From Dreissena polymorpha (lineage: Eukaryota; Mollusca; Bivalvia; Myida; Dreissenidae): a DNA stretch of 64,000 nt. The stretch is from contig NC_068356.1 of assembly GCF_020536995.1 (NCBI RefSeq), positions 29,597,835 through 29,661,834 on the forward strand. The letters are read 5' to 3'. Shown in pieces: positions 1 to 11,536 of this stretch (the first letter of the stretch is position 1; each line of letters begins with the position of its first letter). Under the pieces are notes generated by a model. The model was not told the origin of the DNA. It saw nothing but the letters and a program-made list of their open reading frames with translations, and ran no database searches. Both the position numbers and the translations under genes were made by a program.

Positions 1-199
1 GTGTCTCATGATTATTATATCTCAATTCTATTTCAATTTAATCTTTTCAAACATACTAAATTATGAAAAATGCAATGAATATAGTGCAAACATGTACAAA
101 TGAAATAATGAGAGAGTAAGTAAAAAATTCCCTCAAAAAGGGAAACGCCGCGAAAATTCCCCCTCCTAAGGGCTGAGGACCCCTTCCCCCGAAGTATTG

Positions 200-1340
200 T
201 GAGGGCCCTGGAAGTTTTTGAAATATGTTTTAAGTGTTCATAAGCGAACGTCTAATGATGCTGTATATGGTGAACTGGGACGTTTTCCTTTATATGTTGA
301 TATTATATGTAATACTGTTAAATATTATCAGAGAATGTATTCTGGTAAAGTAAGTGCCTTATTGTCAGCTGCATTTAGTGAAGGAAATATACTTTTTAGT
401 AGTGATAAGAACAGCTGGGTCACAAGTGTTAATCATATTTTCAAAAGTCTTAATTTATCCTCTACTAGTTTGCATAAAAAGAATTTGCATTCTCTGGTAA
501 AGCGAAAGTAAGTGTCCCTGTATAAATCAACTTAGCGATCAAGAATTACTAGCACGAGTGGTAAACTAAGAACATATTCCCTGTTCAAAAACAGATGTTG
601 TAAAGAGCCATATTTCTATACATTAAAAAATAGAGATATCAGAGTTTTGTTTACAAAGATTAGAGTTAGCTGTCATAAATTAAGAATTGAAACTGGCAGA
701 TATCAGAAAATTCCAGCTGAACAGCGTTTCTGAACTTTATGTAATTTAAATTTGGTAGAGGATGAAATTCACTTTGCAATGTTTTGTCAATGTTTTCATG
801 ATGATATAGAAAAGTTATTTGAAAATGTACAAAAGATAAATAATAATTTTATTAAACTTTCAAATGAACAGAAATTTGTCTGGCTTATGACCTCAGAACT
901 TCAACAACATGAAATTATCTCACAACTTTCAACTCAATTTTTTGCCACCTTCTTGTATAATGCCTACAATAAAAGAACTAATCTGGTAATTTGTGATTCA
1001 TTTGTCATTATTAATGTGACCCGTAATTGGTTTAATAAACAATTCTTATTCTTATTCTTAACTCACACAAACGCTAACTTGGTACATGAAAATGTGTTGA
1101 ATATATTGATCTGCAGAAACAAACAAAAAAGAACATTATGTATTTTGATAATCTTTGTAACAAGACCACATCTAGCGTTGAAATTTTGGCCATTGCTATG
1201 AGTATGAGTATGATTTTTTATGTGTTAACTTTATTTTCGAAATGTTGTACCAACTATTTGTTGAAGTTTAATTTTTAATTAATTATCCATAGCTGGTATT
1301 ATATAGATATAAGATAAGATTTATTTTGAGTCGGCAAGAC
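200..1340 (+). mobile_element. 3' fragment of a LINE (C-terminal part of ORF2 plus 3' UTR)
   Basis: The plus strand translates in pieces to the C-terminal region of a non-LTR ORF2. From 218 it reads VHKRTSNDAVYGELGRFPLY, a conserved block after the reverse transcriptase in many metazoan LINEs, and after 752 it reads VEDEIHFAMFC, the His/Cys half of the terminal zinc knuckle. The copy is dead: the open stretches 218-511 and 752-1201 are separated, and the first knuckle cysteine region contains a TGA near 731. Endonuclease and RT domains are missing, so this is a 5'-truncated insertion. It lies in the first intron of ECD, antisense to that gene. The 3' limit near 1,340 is approximate because no clear poly(A) is seen. 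Confidence 0.72.
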
Positions 1341-1472
1341 ATAAATAATATATGAAATGTGCACTTAGAGTAAATGAATAATAGCAATATTCGGCACTAA
1401 ACGACAATAAAACGTTGTTCTTTCGTATTAGCATTAGTAAACAAGCTTTGTTCACCCACCAGAATCACTCAC

Positions 1473-1661
1473 TGCTGACAGCTGGAACCCCTCGTTCTGC
1501 CAGATAACATCAATAAGATCCGGACTTAACGTGGTTAGATATTTCACTAGCAATTCATTTAAGTTGTCTTCACTCTTTGATTCATCTGACAAATCTGACA
1601 ACCTCGGGAAAAGGAAATATTCCACGACATCATCAGAAACTGTATTATGTTTTTCAGCCAT
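1473..1661 (-). CDS. ECD: ECD (ecdysoneless homologue), first coding exon
   Basis: The minus strand encodes 63 residues from the ATG at 1661-1659 and stops at a good splice donor (GCA|GTGAGT, donor 1472-1467), phase 0. Seen: VEYFLF near residues 13-18 and IWQNEGFQL near 53-61. These align with the N-terminus of human ECD, recalled as VEYCLF and YIWQNQPFNL with similar spacing. ECD is a conserved cell-cycle and pre-mRNA splicing factor that works with the R2TP chaperone and PRPF8. The remaining exons would lie before position 1 of the window; none was recognised in 1-1472, where a LINE fragment occupies the intron. The gene is divergent from LAMTOR2, with 141 bp between the two start codons. 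The identification rests on motif recall, not a database search. Confidence 0.7.
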
Positions 1662-1802
1662 GCTTCATATATTCAGGGTCATAACCTTTAAGTAGCCAAT
1701 GAGAAAGCGGCTGTCATACTCTAAGTCACATGATCAGGAAGAAAGTTGTTATTGTTTCTTAAAATATTATTTTAATAAACGCTGTCCTATTTTGTGTTGA
1801 CA
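1662..1802. promoter_or_regulatory. Bidirectional promoter between ECD and LAMTOR2
   Basis: Only 141 bp separate the two divergent start codons, so the promoters and 5' UTRs of both genes must share this stretch unless upstream noncoding exons exist. A CCAAT box is at 1696-1700. GTCACATGAT at 1725-1734 is an E-box matching 8 of 10 positions of the CLEAR consensus (GTCACGTGAC) bound by TFEB/MiT factors, which control lysosomal genes including Ragulator subunits in mammals. No TATA box stands out. The promoter role follows from geometry; TFEB control is a suggestion only. Confidence 0.55.
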
Positions 1803-4800
1803 ATGCTAAAACCCAAGGCGCTTACACAGGTTCTTAGCCAGACGAACTCTGGAGGTGTTCAAAGTACACTGTAAGTCTGTAGGCGACCCGGCGATTTTAT
1901 CATTAAATATACCATACGGTGTTTCAGTAATTACTTTCCAGGTAGAGTAGTCCCATCATGTGTTATTTAACTGGTATGACTAAGGCGTTTCAGTAAACGA
2001 AATGCAGCTTCTACTTCTAGAGTAGTATTTTTTTTCTACAATTTGATCTAATGACATATTATTTTACACCAATGGCCCAGATTTGAATTTGTCATAGAAT
2101 GATAGATATTGTCAAGAAGTACGTTTAGATAAAGTTTCATCAAGAAACGTATTTTAAAAAATGTGTTTTTTACTTCAGTTTAGCGATAATAAGTTGCAAT
2201 AATAAGAGAGAAAATCAGGTTAGCATGACTACTATATTGTTAATATACCAATTGTCCTGGAGTCCTTGGTGTTTTACAACAGTTGACCCAAATACAAACT
2301 AAGTGGCGCTCGATTGGTGGTTTTCGGCTCGGGTACTTCTTAAATGTACCCCAGTAAATGTACCGCGGGTATGAAAATATACTGAAACGTACCTGGGAAT
2401 TTTAACCCTAAATTTGTCGTTGTCGCTAATTTGTTTAATTACTTATGTTTATATTTATGTTAATATTCTGTAAAATTGCCTCTATATTATTGAAACTTCT
2501 ACTCAAAAAAGCATATTGAGGTAGGTTTGTTTAAAGACAATTTTGTTTCATATTCCGTAGCGCGTTTTACAACATCGGATTTTTTGTGGGAATAAAACTT
2601 GGGTACAGTCTAAATTGGCCGGGTACATGTTAGTATATTTTCCGTACCTGGGGTACATTTAAGTATACTTAAGAGTACCCAGGGTACGTTTAAGTAGTAC
2701 CCAAGGTGACAATGACCAATCAAGCCTAAAAGGCATATAAAGAAAAGCATTTTAATAATAGATTGATGCCAGAATGCAATTGCTCCAATTACTGCATCCT
2801 GATATATCACCAAAAAACTAACATGATGCACTTCTGTGGAAAGGGGATCCATTCTGCTTTTGATTCATAATGGTTGTGACATTTATGTCATTCTCAATAT
2901 ACATGCATGGAGATTGTCTGTTATCTAAAGCAACATCTGAAGTTTGTATGTTGCGATAAGTAATTGCCAAGAGTAAAAGATATTTGTCATGTTCATGATA
3001 TAATTATGCCCCCTTGGAAGAAGTGTTGTTATTCTATTTGTCAGTTGGTTGGTCTTTTGGTAGATATGTAAGTCTGTAGACCGTTCATTTTTGCTCGATA
3101 TCAAGACAACCCTTTGAACTACAACCAGGTAAATTGGTATGGTTACTTGAGGTAAAAAAGTCAAAGGTCATTGTCAAGGTCACAGGAGTTAATCTGCAAT
3201 ATAAATGATATTGGGAACACTTTGAACATGCAAATAAGGTCACCAGGTGTTGGTTTCATGATACTCTAACAGAAAAATTGTTTTGACACTATTTTGTGAT
3301 AACGCTTTGACCTGTGATCATTTACAGTAATTACTCTTAAGTTTTCGTGTCTGAAAAATTATAGAACATATTAAAAAATAATAGGTGTCTGAAAATTTAG
3401 AGACAAAAATTAAGTGTTCGAAAATGATAATTATATTAAAATAAAAGCAATGCACAATAGTTGTATTGTGATTTACTCTTCTTTTTTTACTTTGAAATAA
3501 ATACAACTTCACAGCTTTGCTTTGCTAACTCTTGCATGAAATGATACAGAACAAAAAAGTAATAAGATTTAAGTTTAAACATACTGCTTCCTTAATAGGA
3601 CGATATCATTTAAAATGCTGTTGGGTGAATCGATTGTTTTTCTACCGGTATAAATGGTTATTTACCCAATTACGCACATGTTATGGTCCATTGTCCTTAG
3701 CCATGCATCTACCAGATTTTATAACCTAAATCAGGTCACACAAAAATGATTTGGGTTTAAAAATAGGGATTCCGAAAATTTAGAGTGTCCGCAAACTTAG
3801 AGTAACTACGGTAAATATAGTGGTTCCATTGGAGTAAAAGAAGATGCATTTTGATTAAATGGTCTTCAGTTCAACAGGTGAAAGGTCAAATAACAAGGGA
3901 TTATAACATGACATTTGTTTCAACACATTAACTTGAGACTGCATTGACCTACAATCATTCAGTTTTTAGTGTATATTTTATTTGGGTCGAAAGTAACACG
4001 CCTCTTAAATATGAGTTCATAAGATCAAAGGCCAAGGTCACAGTAATTTGTACCATGAAATTGCTTAAATAAGAAATCTATAAGTACCGGTATAGAATTC
4101 TTAGGATGATATATATTAGTATGCTCTTTACTCTTGACATAGGATGACTACTATTAATGTTTAAATCAAGCGATGTGAATTCAAGGTCACCGTTGGGGGG
4201 CATATTTGTTATACAAAAATCTCTTGCTTGTACTGTGCCCAGTGTAGAATCAGCAACACAAGCCATGCCTGGAAGATGAACCAACATTTAACTAATTTGT
4301 AGCTCAACTTATTACAGAAAAGTTAGAGCTATACTTCACACCCGAATATTGGCATTCCTTCAGCATCTGCAAAATGCTCTGGGTCAGGTAAACTTGCAAC
4401 ATATCCAAATTACTGTTTCTGCTGCAGACTGTACAACCAATGTAGATGCTTAAAGTTATATGTTTTGTTAATAATAAAAACAACATTTGATAAACAGTTC
4501 TGTTAGAAATTGTATAACCTTTTGTTCTACACTCTTGTGAAGGTTGTTGAACAATGAAGGAGCCCTGCTTGCGTATTCTGGCTATGGTGACAAAGATGCA
4601 GCAGTGACCTCAGCCATTGCCAGCAACATCTGGATGACCTACCAGAGAACTGGAGCCACAGCCTTTGGGGATGATAAACTACAGTTCCTCCTCCTGGATT
4701 GCAAGGTGTGGTTAATGCGTTATTAAGTCTTTGCCATACTTGAAAAAGTAATGTGTACGATAATAGAAGGCTTTAGGATTTAATATGGGATTTCTATCAA

Positions 4801-7800
4801 CTTTAGGAGTAAATTTTTTTTAGCTCACCTGTCACGAAGTGACATGGTGAGCTTATGTGACCGTGTCATGTCCGGCGTCCGTTGTGTGTGCGTGCGTGTG
4901 TGCGTGCGTCTGTCCGTCAACAATTTGTTTGTGTAGACAGTAGAGGTCACAGTTTTCATCCAATCTTTATGAAATTTGGTCAGAATGTTTATCTTGATGA
5001 AATCTGGGTTGGGATTGTATTTGGGTCATCTGGGGTCAAAAACTAGGTCACTAGGTCAAAAACTAGGTCACATAATAGGTCAAATAATAGAAAAACCTTG
5101 TGTAGACAATAGAGGTCGCAGTTTTCATCCAATCTTTATGAAATTTGGTCAGAATGTTTATCTTGATGAAATCTGGGTTGGGATTGTATTTGGGTCATCT
5201 GGGGTAAAAAACTAGGTCAAATAATTGAAAAATCATCAACAATTTGTTTGTGTAGACAGTAGAGGTCACAGTTTTCATCCAATGTTTATGAAATTTAGTC
5301 AGAATGTTTATCTTGATGAAATCTGGGTAGGGATTGTACTTGGGTCATCTGGGGTCAAAAACTAGGTCACTAGGTCAAAAACTAGGTCAAATAATAGAAA
5401 AACCTTGTGTAGACAATAGAGGTCGCAGTTTTCATCCAATCTTTATGAAATTTGGTCAGAATGTTTATCTTGATCAAATCTGGCTTGGGAATGTATTTGG
5501 GTCATCTGGGGTCAAAAACTAGGTCACTAGGTTAAAAACTAGGTCAAATAATAGAAAAACCTTGTTTAGACAATAGAGGTCGCAGTTTTCATCCAATCTT
5601 TATTTAATTTGGTAAGAATGTTAATCTTGGTGAAATCTGGGTTAGGATTGTATTTGGGTCATCTGAGGTCAAAAACTAGGTCACTAGGTCAAATAATAGA
5701 AAAACCGTCAACAATTTGTTTGTGTAGACAGTAGAGGTCACAGTTTTCATCCAATCTTTATGAAATTTGGTCAGAATGATTATCTTGATGAAAACTGGGT
5801 TGGGATTGTATTTGGTTAGTCAGGTGGGTGATTCAGGGCCATCATAGCCCTCTTGTTATTATTTAATTCCTTAAGTTGAACCTGGGAATGCGATTTTTCC
5901 CAATAAAAAAAAGTTTACCAATGAAAATTTGCCAAATGTGACATAAATTGCTGATACTGTTGTTCAAATCGTCAATATTATAATTATATATTTTATGTGA
6001 GGCCATTTCTCAGAAAAAGTTAAAACATTAATTTCTGAATTCCTATTTGACGAACATGACCTATTTTATTATCAAAAAGATATTTGCTCTTAAAAGTCTT
6101 GTGTGGAGTTATTAAAACAATAATTTTTGATGCTAAATATGATTTTAATACTTTAGAAATAAAAAATTAGACAGTATCAGCTCTTTTCTTCCTTCACACT
6201 TTGAATATTTTTCTCACCAGACTATGAGTATCAATAAATGTATTAATTATTGCCTTACTTGAGTATATTAGCAATTTTAGAACAATTGTACTTTTTTTAG
6301 CTCACCTGAGCATGAAATGCTAAAGGTGAGCTTCACTTTAACTCTTTGTCCCCCATAGTGCAATGTTCGTTGTGTGTCATGAACATTTCATTCTTTCCCA
6401 CTCTAGAGACTAAAGATCACAGTGTTTGCTCAATCATGATGAACTTTGTGTGCAAAAACTAGGTGACAAGGTTTATGTTTTGAAAAATCTTGTTACCACA
6501 CTAGTTGCCACATTAATGACTCAATCTTAATGAAACTTGGTCATAATGTTTATCTTGAAATATCAAAATCAAGGTTGGATCTGGGCCATTTGTGTCCAAA
6601 GACTAGGACATGAGGTCACACCTTATGAAAACCTTTATATTGTCAATTTTCAGAGCTTTTCCACTCTAGAGGCCCCACTTTGGGCTAAATCTTAATAAAA
6701 CTTGCTCAGAAATGTTTTGTCATAATATCTTGGCAATTTTAGGTCACGTTTGTCGAAAAAATATCAATAAAAAAATGCAAAAATATCAAGGCATTTTTTC
6801 TAAATTGGGTCAAGTGGTGTCCAAAACTAGGTTACAAGATCAATCTTTGACAATTATTGTATCTTGAAGTGAGGTGAGTGCTTAAAGGCCATCATGGCCC
6901 TCTTGTTTGTAATATTGTAAAATAATTTTATGACAAAATGTGTCTAAAGTTTTATTTGCTTATTGAAATTTGTTGCTTGTAGTTGTTGTAATGATAAAAT
7001 TCTTTTTTTCTTGTATTTCAGGAAGGAAAAGTTGCCATTACTAAAGTAGCCAATCTATTATTGTGTCTTTGCTGCAAAGAAAATGTAGGTTTTGGAATGC
7101 TTAAAGCAAAGGTAAGCTAAATCAAGACCAAATTCAACATCAAATCATCTTGTGCATGATCAATTTTATTGATAAATAAAAATGTACTGCAATATCTTTT
7201 AAAATCAGTGCAAAATGGGGCCGTTTTAAAATTAGAATTTTGAATATGAACTATATTGTCAATTTTTCAGGTATAAGTGTTTGCAGTAATCTAGTTTCTC
7301 ATGAGTGGCTTGACAGATTTCATTTCAACTTCAAACAAAATCTCTAATTTAAATTTTGTCATAATTAAGGGTCTTTTTCACTATTACATCTCAGCTTTAT
7401 AGCCAGGTAACTACTCATAAAACTTTATTTATATGTAGATACCTTGTACTAAGGCCTTCCCTGCCCATTGGGTCAAGATCACTAAAATTACTAAAAATGC
7501 CAAAAATAGATTCATTAACTTCTTATAACGCATTGAGTTATTATACTGAAACTTATTACAATTATTCCTCTTACCCCAGACCTAGCTTTGGATTGTATAT
7601 GTAGTGTGTGGGGTCAAGGCCTCTAACCCCAGACCTAGTTTTGGATTGTATATGTAGTGTGTGGGGTCAAGGTCATGTTTGGTTAATATAGAGAAATGTG
7701 TCTGCTCAAAACTCAGGAATAAATTTAGCTCTTGTAATGAGTCAATGACACAAACTATATAAATACCTTATATCCAGACCTCATAAGCATTGCAAGGTGC

Positions 7801-8757
7801 ATGCACTAGGTCAAGAGCAAAGTAACTGTTATAAAAAATATATAATGGATTCCCTTAGTATCTAAAAAACAAATTGAGCTATTGTCATGCAGATATATAT
7901 ATATATATATGTTCCATCCAAACTTAATTTAAGATTGCACCGTTACTAAATATAGTTGAATAGTTTCCACTCAATTACTCAATAACAATTGACCTATTGT
8001 ATTGAAACTGCTGACATAAATGCCTTATTTTCAAATCCAGCATGGGAAACAAATTAAACAATTGTAATGGAACTTCATACATAGATGTCCTTGGATTTCT
8101 AGTTTTATGTTTGTGATCAAGGTCAAGATGACTGTTACTGAATAAAGAAAAGTCATTTATGCTTAATATTTCCAGAACAATTGAGCTATTGTTATGCAAG
8201 CATATATACAATCATTGTACAACTACATCATTTGTGTTTGCATTTGGTGCACTTTTGGTCAAGGTCAACAGTCAAGGTCACTGTTAGTAAATATAGAAAA
8301 AAATGCTTATGACCAAGGTTAATGTGTCAGATATGATATGTTTGCAAATTAGAAAAGTTGTTAATAACTTTACTAATCCCTAATATAATTACCTTCTTTA
8401 CAAGAATTGTGGTTCAGAAAAAAAACAGACACTCGGACAAGAACACGAAAGGTTAAGAAGACTGTCCTCCAATAGCTCTTGTTAATATGGTATTAAGATT
8501 TAATTCTCTTTGCCATCAAATAATTAATGATAATACATGTGGCTGAAATTGAAGAAAAGGTAACTATAGTGAATTTATAATTACCTCCCTTGAAACTGAA
8601 ATGTCTATACTTCAATGGGTGTAAAACTAACATGCCATATCCTTAGAATAGATCTTAATTTATTGCTGGAATGACATACATTTCTTATGCTTCTTTCCAG
8701 GCAAAAGCATTAGCAACATATTTAGAGGATCCATTGTCACAGATAGCAGCCTCCTGA
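1803..8757 (+). CDS. LAMTOR2: LAMTOR2 (Ragulator complex subunit, p14/ROBLD3), four exons
   Basis: Coding exons are 1803-1870, 4543-4705, 7022-7111 and 8701-8757, each bounded by GT/AG (donors GTAAGT, GTGTGG, GTAAGC). Joined, they give 125 residues, the same length as human LAMTOR2. The match is close throughout: it starts [20 protein letters not shown], continues with [24 protein letters not shown] and [15 protein letters not shown], and ends [12 protein letters not shown]. The protein is a single roadblock/LC7 domain. In the family it pairs with LAMTOR3 inside the pentameric Ragulator on late endosomes and lysosomes, where it anchors Rag GTPases for mTORC1 activation and scaffolds MEK1 signalling. 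The start ATG matches the family start. No damage is seen, so the gene looks functional. Introns 1 to 3 are repeat-rich (a MITE in intron 1, two TAGCTCACCTG elements in intron 2). Confidence 0.96.
2312..2721. mobile_element. MITE-like element with ~45 bp imperfect terminal inverted repeats
   Basis: The left end reads GATTGGT then GGGTACTTCTTAAATGTACC. The right end, read on the other strand, gives GATTGGTCATTGTCACC then GGGTACTACTTAAACGTACC. The ~410 bp element has no reading frame and lies in LAMTOR2 intron 1. Repeated GTACC/GGTAC steps near both ends give it a subterminal repeat structure. The superfamily is not assignable by eye. Confidence 0.6.
2722..4540. other. LAMTOR2 intron 1 remainder, degenerate dispersed repeat
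   Basis: No exon was recognised here. Between about 2,990 and 3,290 and again 3,840-4,060 the text has scattered AAGGTCA, GTCAAAGGTCA and GGTCACAGG words, typical of old bivalve dispersed repeats, but no clear ends or period. Short open frames here show no known motif. Confidence 0.4.
4821..5856 (+). mobile_element. TAGCTCACCTG-type dispersed element with internal tandem units
   Basis: It begins TAGCTCACCTGTCACGAAGT, whose first 30 bases fold into a hairpin (4823-4850), then has TCCGTCAACAATTTG. It ends with GGGCCATCATAGCCCTCTTG, a tail shared with the element at 6298-6907. The middle (about 4931-5820) is six tandem units of roughly 150-170 bp, each starting near GTGTAGACA (4931, 5101, 5250, 5406, 5561, 5721) and carrying CTTTATGAAATTTGGTCAGA and CATCTGGGGTCAAAAACTAG. 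There is no coding capacity. It lies in LAMTOR2 intron 2. The head, core-repeat and tail layout resembles non-autonomous bivalve elements of the pearl/Helitron-like kind, but the class is not proven. Confidence 0.7.
6298..6907 (+). mobile_element. Second TAGCTCACCTG-type element
   Basis: It starts TAGCTCACCTGAGCATGAAA, with a head hairpin at 6300-6328, and ends GGCCATCATGGCCCTCTTGT. Head and tail match the element at 4821-5856 in the same orientation, but the internal sequence is more diverged and not cleanly tandem. It also lies in LAMTOR2 intron 2, only ~440 bp downstream of the first copy. Confidence 0.65.
7112..8700. other. LAMTOR2 intron 3, repeat-derived
   Basis: It contains a 53 bp tandem duplication (7572-7624 and 7625-7673, with CCCCAGACCTAG and GTGTGTGGGGTCAAGG in both), a short (AT)n at 7893-7910, and repeated GGTCAAGGTCA words around 8,110 and 8,250. 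A tail near 8,430-8,480 (CACTCGGACAAGAACACG ... CTCTTGTT) looks like the right end of another dispersed element. No exon is seen. Confidence 0.45.
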
Positions 8758-9119
8758 CAGTAATGGATAGACCGGATATGCCAAAGCATTTACCTCTCTT
8801 GGCTTCGTTCTTTTATAAATGATAGTAAATGTTTAATATGTTCACAGAATAACATATTTCATTTAGTATTAACTTATCCGTGTGCATGACCTTACTGATG
8901 AATTTGTGTTGTTTTTTTTGTTGTTGTTTTTAAAGATTTTTTTTTTAAAGAAAACCATATGCATTCTTGATGTTAAATTGTTTATTTGTATTTGCTGTTC
9001 TCAATATTGTAAATTTATGTATTTGTTAAGGACGTATAACGCATTTTTTTTTTGTTACACATAGAATTTGATAATTTTTGGTAGTTTGCTGGAACCATCT
9101 TTTGCTGATGTCAAAATGA

Positions 9120-9125
9120 AATAAA
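9120..9125 (+). terminator. Candidate LAMTOR2 polyadenylation signal AATAAA
   Basis: This AATAAA lies 363 bp after the LAMTOR2 stop codon on the coding strand. It is a reasonable 3' end, but not the only possible one in AT-rich DNA. Confidence 0.4.
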
Positions 9126-9161
9126 ATCCAGGGTAACAAGTGTTTTTATGTCGCCTTAAAC

Positions 9162-9295
9162 AATATGACTGTTTCAACCTCTGGGTAACCTCTCAAGTTG
9201 TTAAGAAATTAGGGGCGAATCATTAAAGAATATGACTGTTTCAACCTCTGGGTAACCTCTCAAGTGGTTATGAAATGAGGGGCAAATCATTAAAG
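9162..9295. repeat. 67 bp tandem duplication
   Basis: Two adjacent copies of 67 bp, each beginning AATATGACTGTTTCAACCTC and containing GGGTAACCTCTCAAGT. They differ at a handful of bases. No coding content. Confidence 0.85.
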
Positions 9296-10794
9296 CGCAA
9301 ACCGTTCAGGGGTTGAGTATATTCAGTACCTTAACACATTTGCTTCAAAGGACAAAAGTGATAAAACTATATAATCGTTAGTCTCTTACGTTACAAACAA
9401 TTATATAGACATATTTGTGAGGGTACTGTATCTACTTGCCTACTAATATATGTACATTATTTTCCCACTTTTTGCGTTCTCGCACACAGAGTTCATTCTT
9501 ACTTACCCAAATGGTTCTTGGGTTTTCAAACAATAAGAAAAAAGAGGGGGAAAAACTGGGTCATGTGGGTCGTTTGGTCACAATTAAAGTGTAACTGCAT
9601 GTAGTAGAACAAAACAAAGATCACAGTCAGACCGTAACCCTGCTAACTTCAAAACAGATACTCGCGATTGAAAATTCACAAAATAAGTAAATAGGCTGCA
9701 GCTGGCTGCTCAATATCATTTGGGTGAACCGATTGCTCTGTAGACTATCAAACACATATATCTCTTTGAGAACTCGTAATTATAAATATATTATTATATT
9801 GATTGGTGGTGTTTCTACATTCTCGAATATGGGCCGGTTCAAATTCCCGTACGTTGAACAGGGTTACATTCCGCGTCTTTAGTAGTTCATCCAGTACAAA
9901 AAATCTTCAGAAAATTTATATAAAAATATGACTGATAGCAGAGTAGTCTCATTTATAAGACGCGCAAAGAATTTAGAGATACTTTTTACATGGGCTAAAT
10001 TCTTTGGAACTCCAAATATTACCCATATAAAAAGTAGCTTAATATTTAAGAGCGTCAAAAATTTGGACTAATAGCAGAGCAAAGATTCGTTATGTGTCTT
10101 TGTTGCACTTGCGGTACGAGCATTTGTTCGAAAACATTGCTTAAAGATCGATTGACAAGACTGCCAATGTCGTATTGCAGATCAATATATTAATAAAATG
10201 CAACCGAATATTGCAACAACATATTTTTTAACCAGATTTGTCGAAATAAATATTGCGAAAAAAAAAGTTGATATTTGCATTATTTTATTTGCACGTACAT
10301 CACCATGCAACATCACCATCAAGTGATGCGTATAAGATCGTCATGGTTTAATGTGAATGATTTCCATGCCTCTAAATGAAGTAACTGATCTCCAACAACA
10401 ACACTTGATATATAAAGATGAAACCCTTTAGCCGTTATTTGAGAAAATAAAATTATTATAATTTATTTACAAAGCAAGTGTATTTTGATGACTTATTTTA
10501 GGTATATGATTAGTCAATAATAACATGCTTAATGCCAAAGTAAGCTTTCCGTGTCATACAAGTGTAGCTTGCGATACTTCAAATATGGGGACATTTCGAC
10601 TGATTTCCGGTAACTCAAGACATCACTGGTCGTTACAATTACATTACAAGATAAGTATTGATGCAAAGCATCAAAGGGCGTCGGGAATTTCAGTGTAAAA
10701 GGCACTCGATGAAGTTACATGGAACGATTTTTTTCTACTGTAAATATTTATATATTGGCCGATTATTTTAATCAAAATAGAAAAAGATACTGGT
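9296..10794. other. Unassigned AT-rich stretch
   Basis: No gene, RNA or clear repeat was recognised. Open frames here are short and without motif. Confidence 0.4.
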
Positions 10795-10905
10795 ATAACC
10801 ATTATCTATGATTTTGTGTTATAACCCCCAAATAACCATTATCTATGATGTTGTGTTATAACCCCCAAATAACCATTAACTATGATTTTGTGTTGTAACC
10901 CCCAA
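10795..10905. repeat. 37 bp unit repeated three times
   Basis: Three head-to-tail copies (10795-10831, 10832-10868, 10869-10905), each starting ATAACCATTA and ending TAACCCCCAA, nearly identical. Confidence 0.9.
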
Positions 10906-11084
10906 ATATTCCATAGTTCATTTTATTAACATTGGTTTCCTTTTTTTACTGGCATCCGTGTGCAATTTTCATTAATGGAACAGAACTGTGTAGGTTTTAA
11001 AAAATCTGCTTCATCTCACAAAATGCGCATTGATAGTGTCACCTAAAAAAGTCCATACCAAAGGGTCCATACCACCTGGATAGT

Positions 11085-11263
11085 AATACGTGTCGCGCTT
11101 CGCGCTCTATATGTGGTTCTTAAAAAAAAACTCCGAGGAGTGCTTGACTCTAGGGAAACGGGTTGCTGGGACACATCTCCTCCTTGATAAGCGGCTGCTT
11201 CCTTTATCACAACTCATTGTTACAATCAATAATACGTGTCGCGCTTCGCGCTCTATATGTGGT
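11085..11263. repeat. 33 bp exact direct repeat, 113 bp apart
   Basis: AATACGTGTCGCGCTTCGCG followed by CTCTATATGTGGT occurs at 11085-11117 and again at 11231-11263. The core CGCGCTTCGCG is nearly self-complementary. The spacer shows no recognised content. Confidence 0.85.
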
Positions 11264-11461
11264 AGGGATAGTACTAAGGGCCTATGATAGACAACCATAA
11301 ACAACAACAATAATACATGCAAAATAGATGTGTTGTTTGCATTTATTTGTTAATATAAAAGCACGTGTATTTTTTTAAGATATTCTTAAGATATTTAAGA
11401 GATGTAAGAAATTTTAATTAACGTTGTCGCCACGCGGCATCCATTAATTTTAATAAAAATG

Positions 11462-11536
11462 TGCTCCCCGCCTGGGAATCGAACCCACCAACTCCCGATC
11501 GCAAGGCGGACACCTCATCCACTACACAACGGCGAC
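11462..11536 (-). tRNA. tRNA-like sequence, probably a pseudogene or SINE head
   Basis: The minus strand has a good B box (GGTTCGATTCC) with a three-base-pair G/C core around the T loop, and an A-box-like TGTAGTGGATG. Spacing between the boxes is tRNA-like. Acceptor pairing is partial (6 of 7 if started one base in), and the anticodon stem (around CCTTGCGATCGG) is mismatched, so neither the anticodon (TGC or GCG) nor function can be stated. No introns and no CCA encoded. Confidence 0.35.

Noticed and set aside
218-1201. Two open frames considered as exons of a host gene.
   Set aside because: The sequence matches the C-terminal part of LINE ORF2 (AVYGELGR block and His/Cys knuckle) and lies antisense in the ECD intron.
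4931-5840. Regularly spaced repeats considered as a CRISPR array.
   Set aside because: Units are contiguous ~155-bp tandem repeats without unique spacers, inside an intron of a eukaryotic gene.
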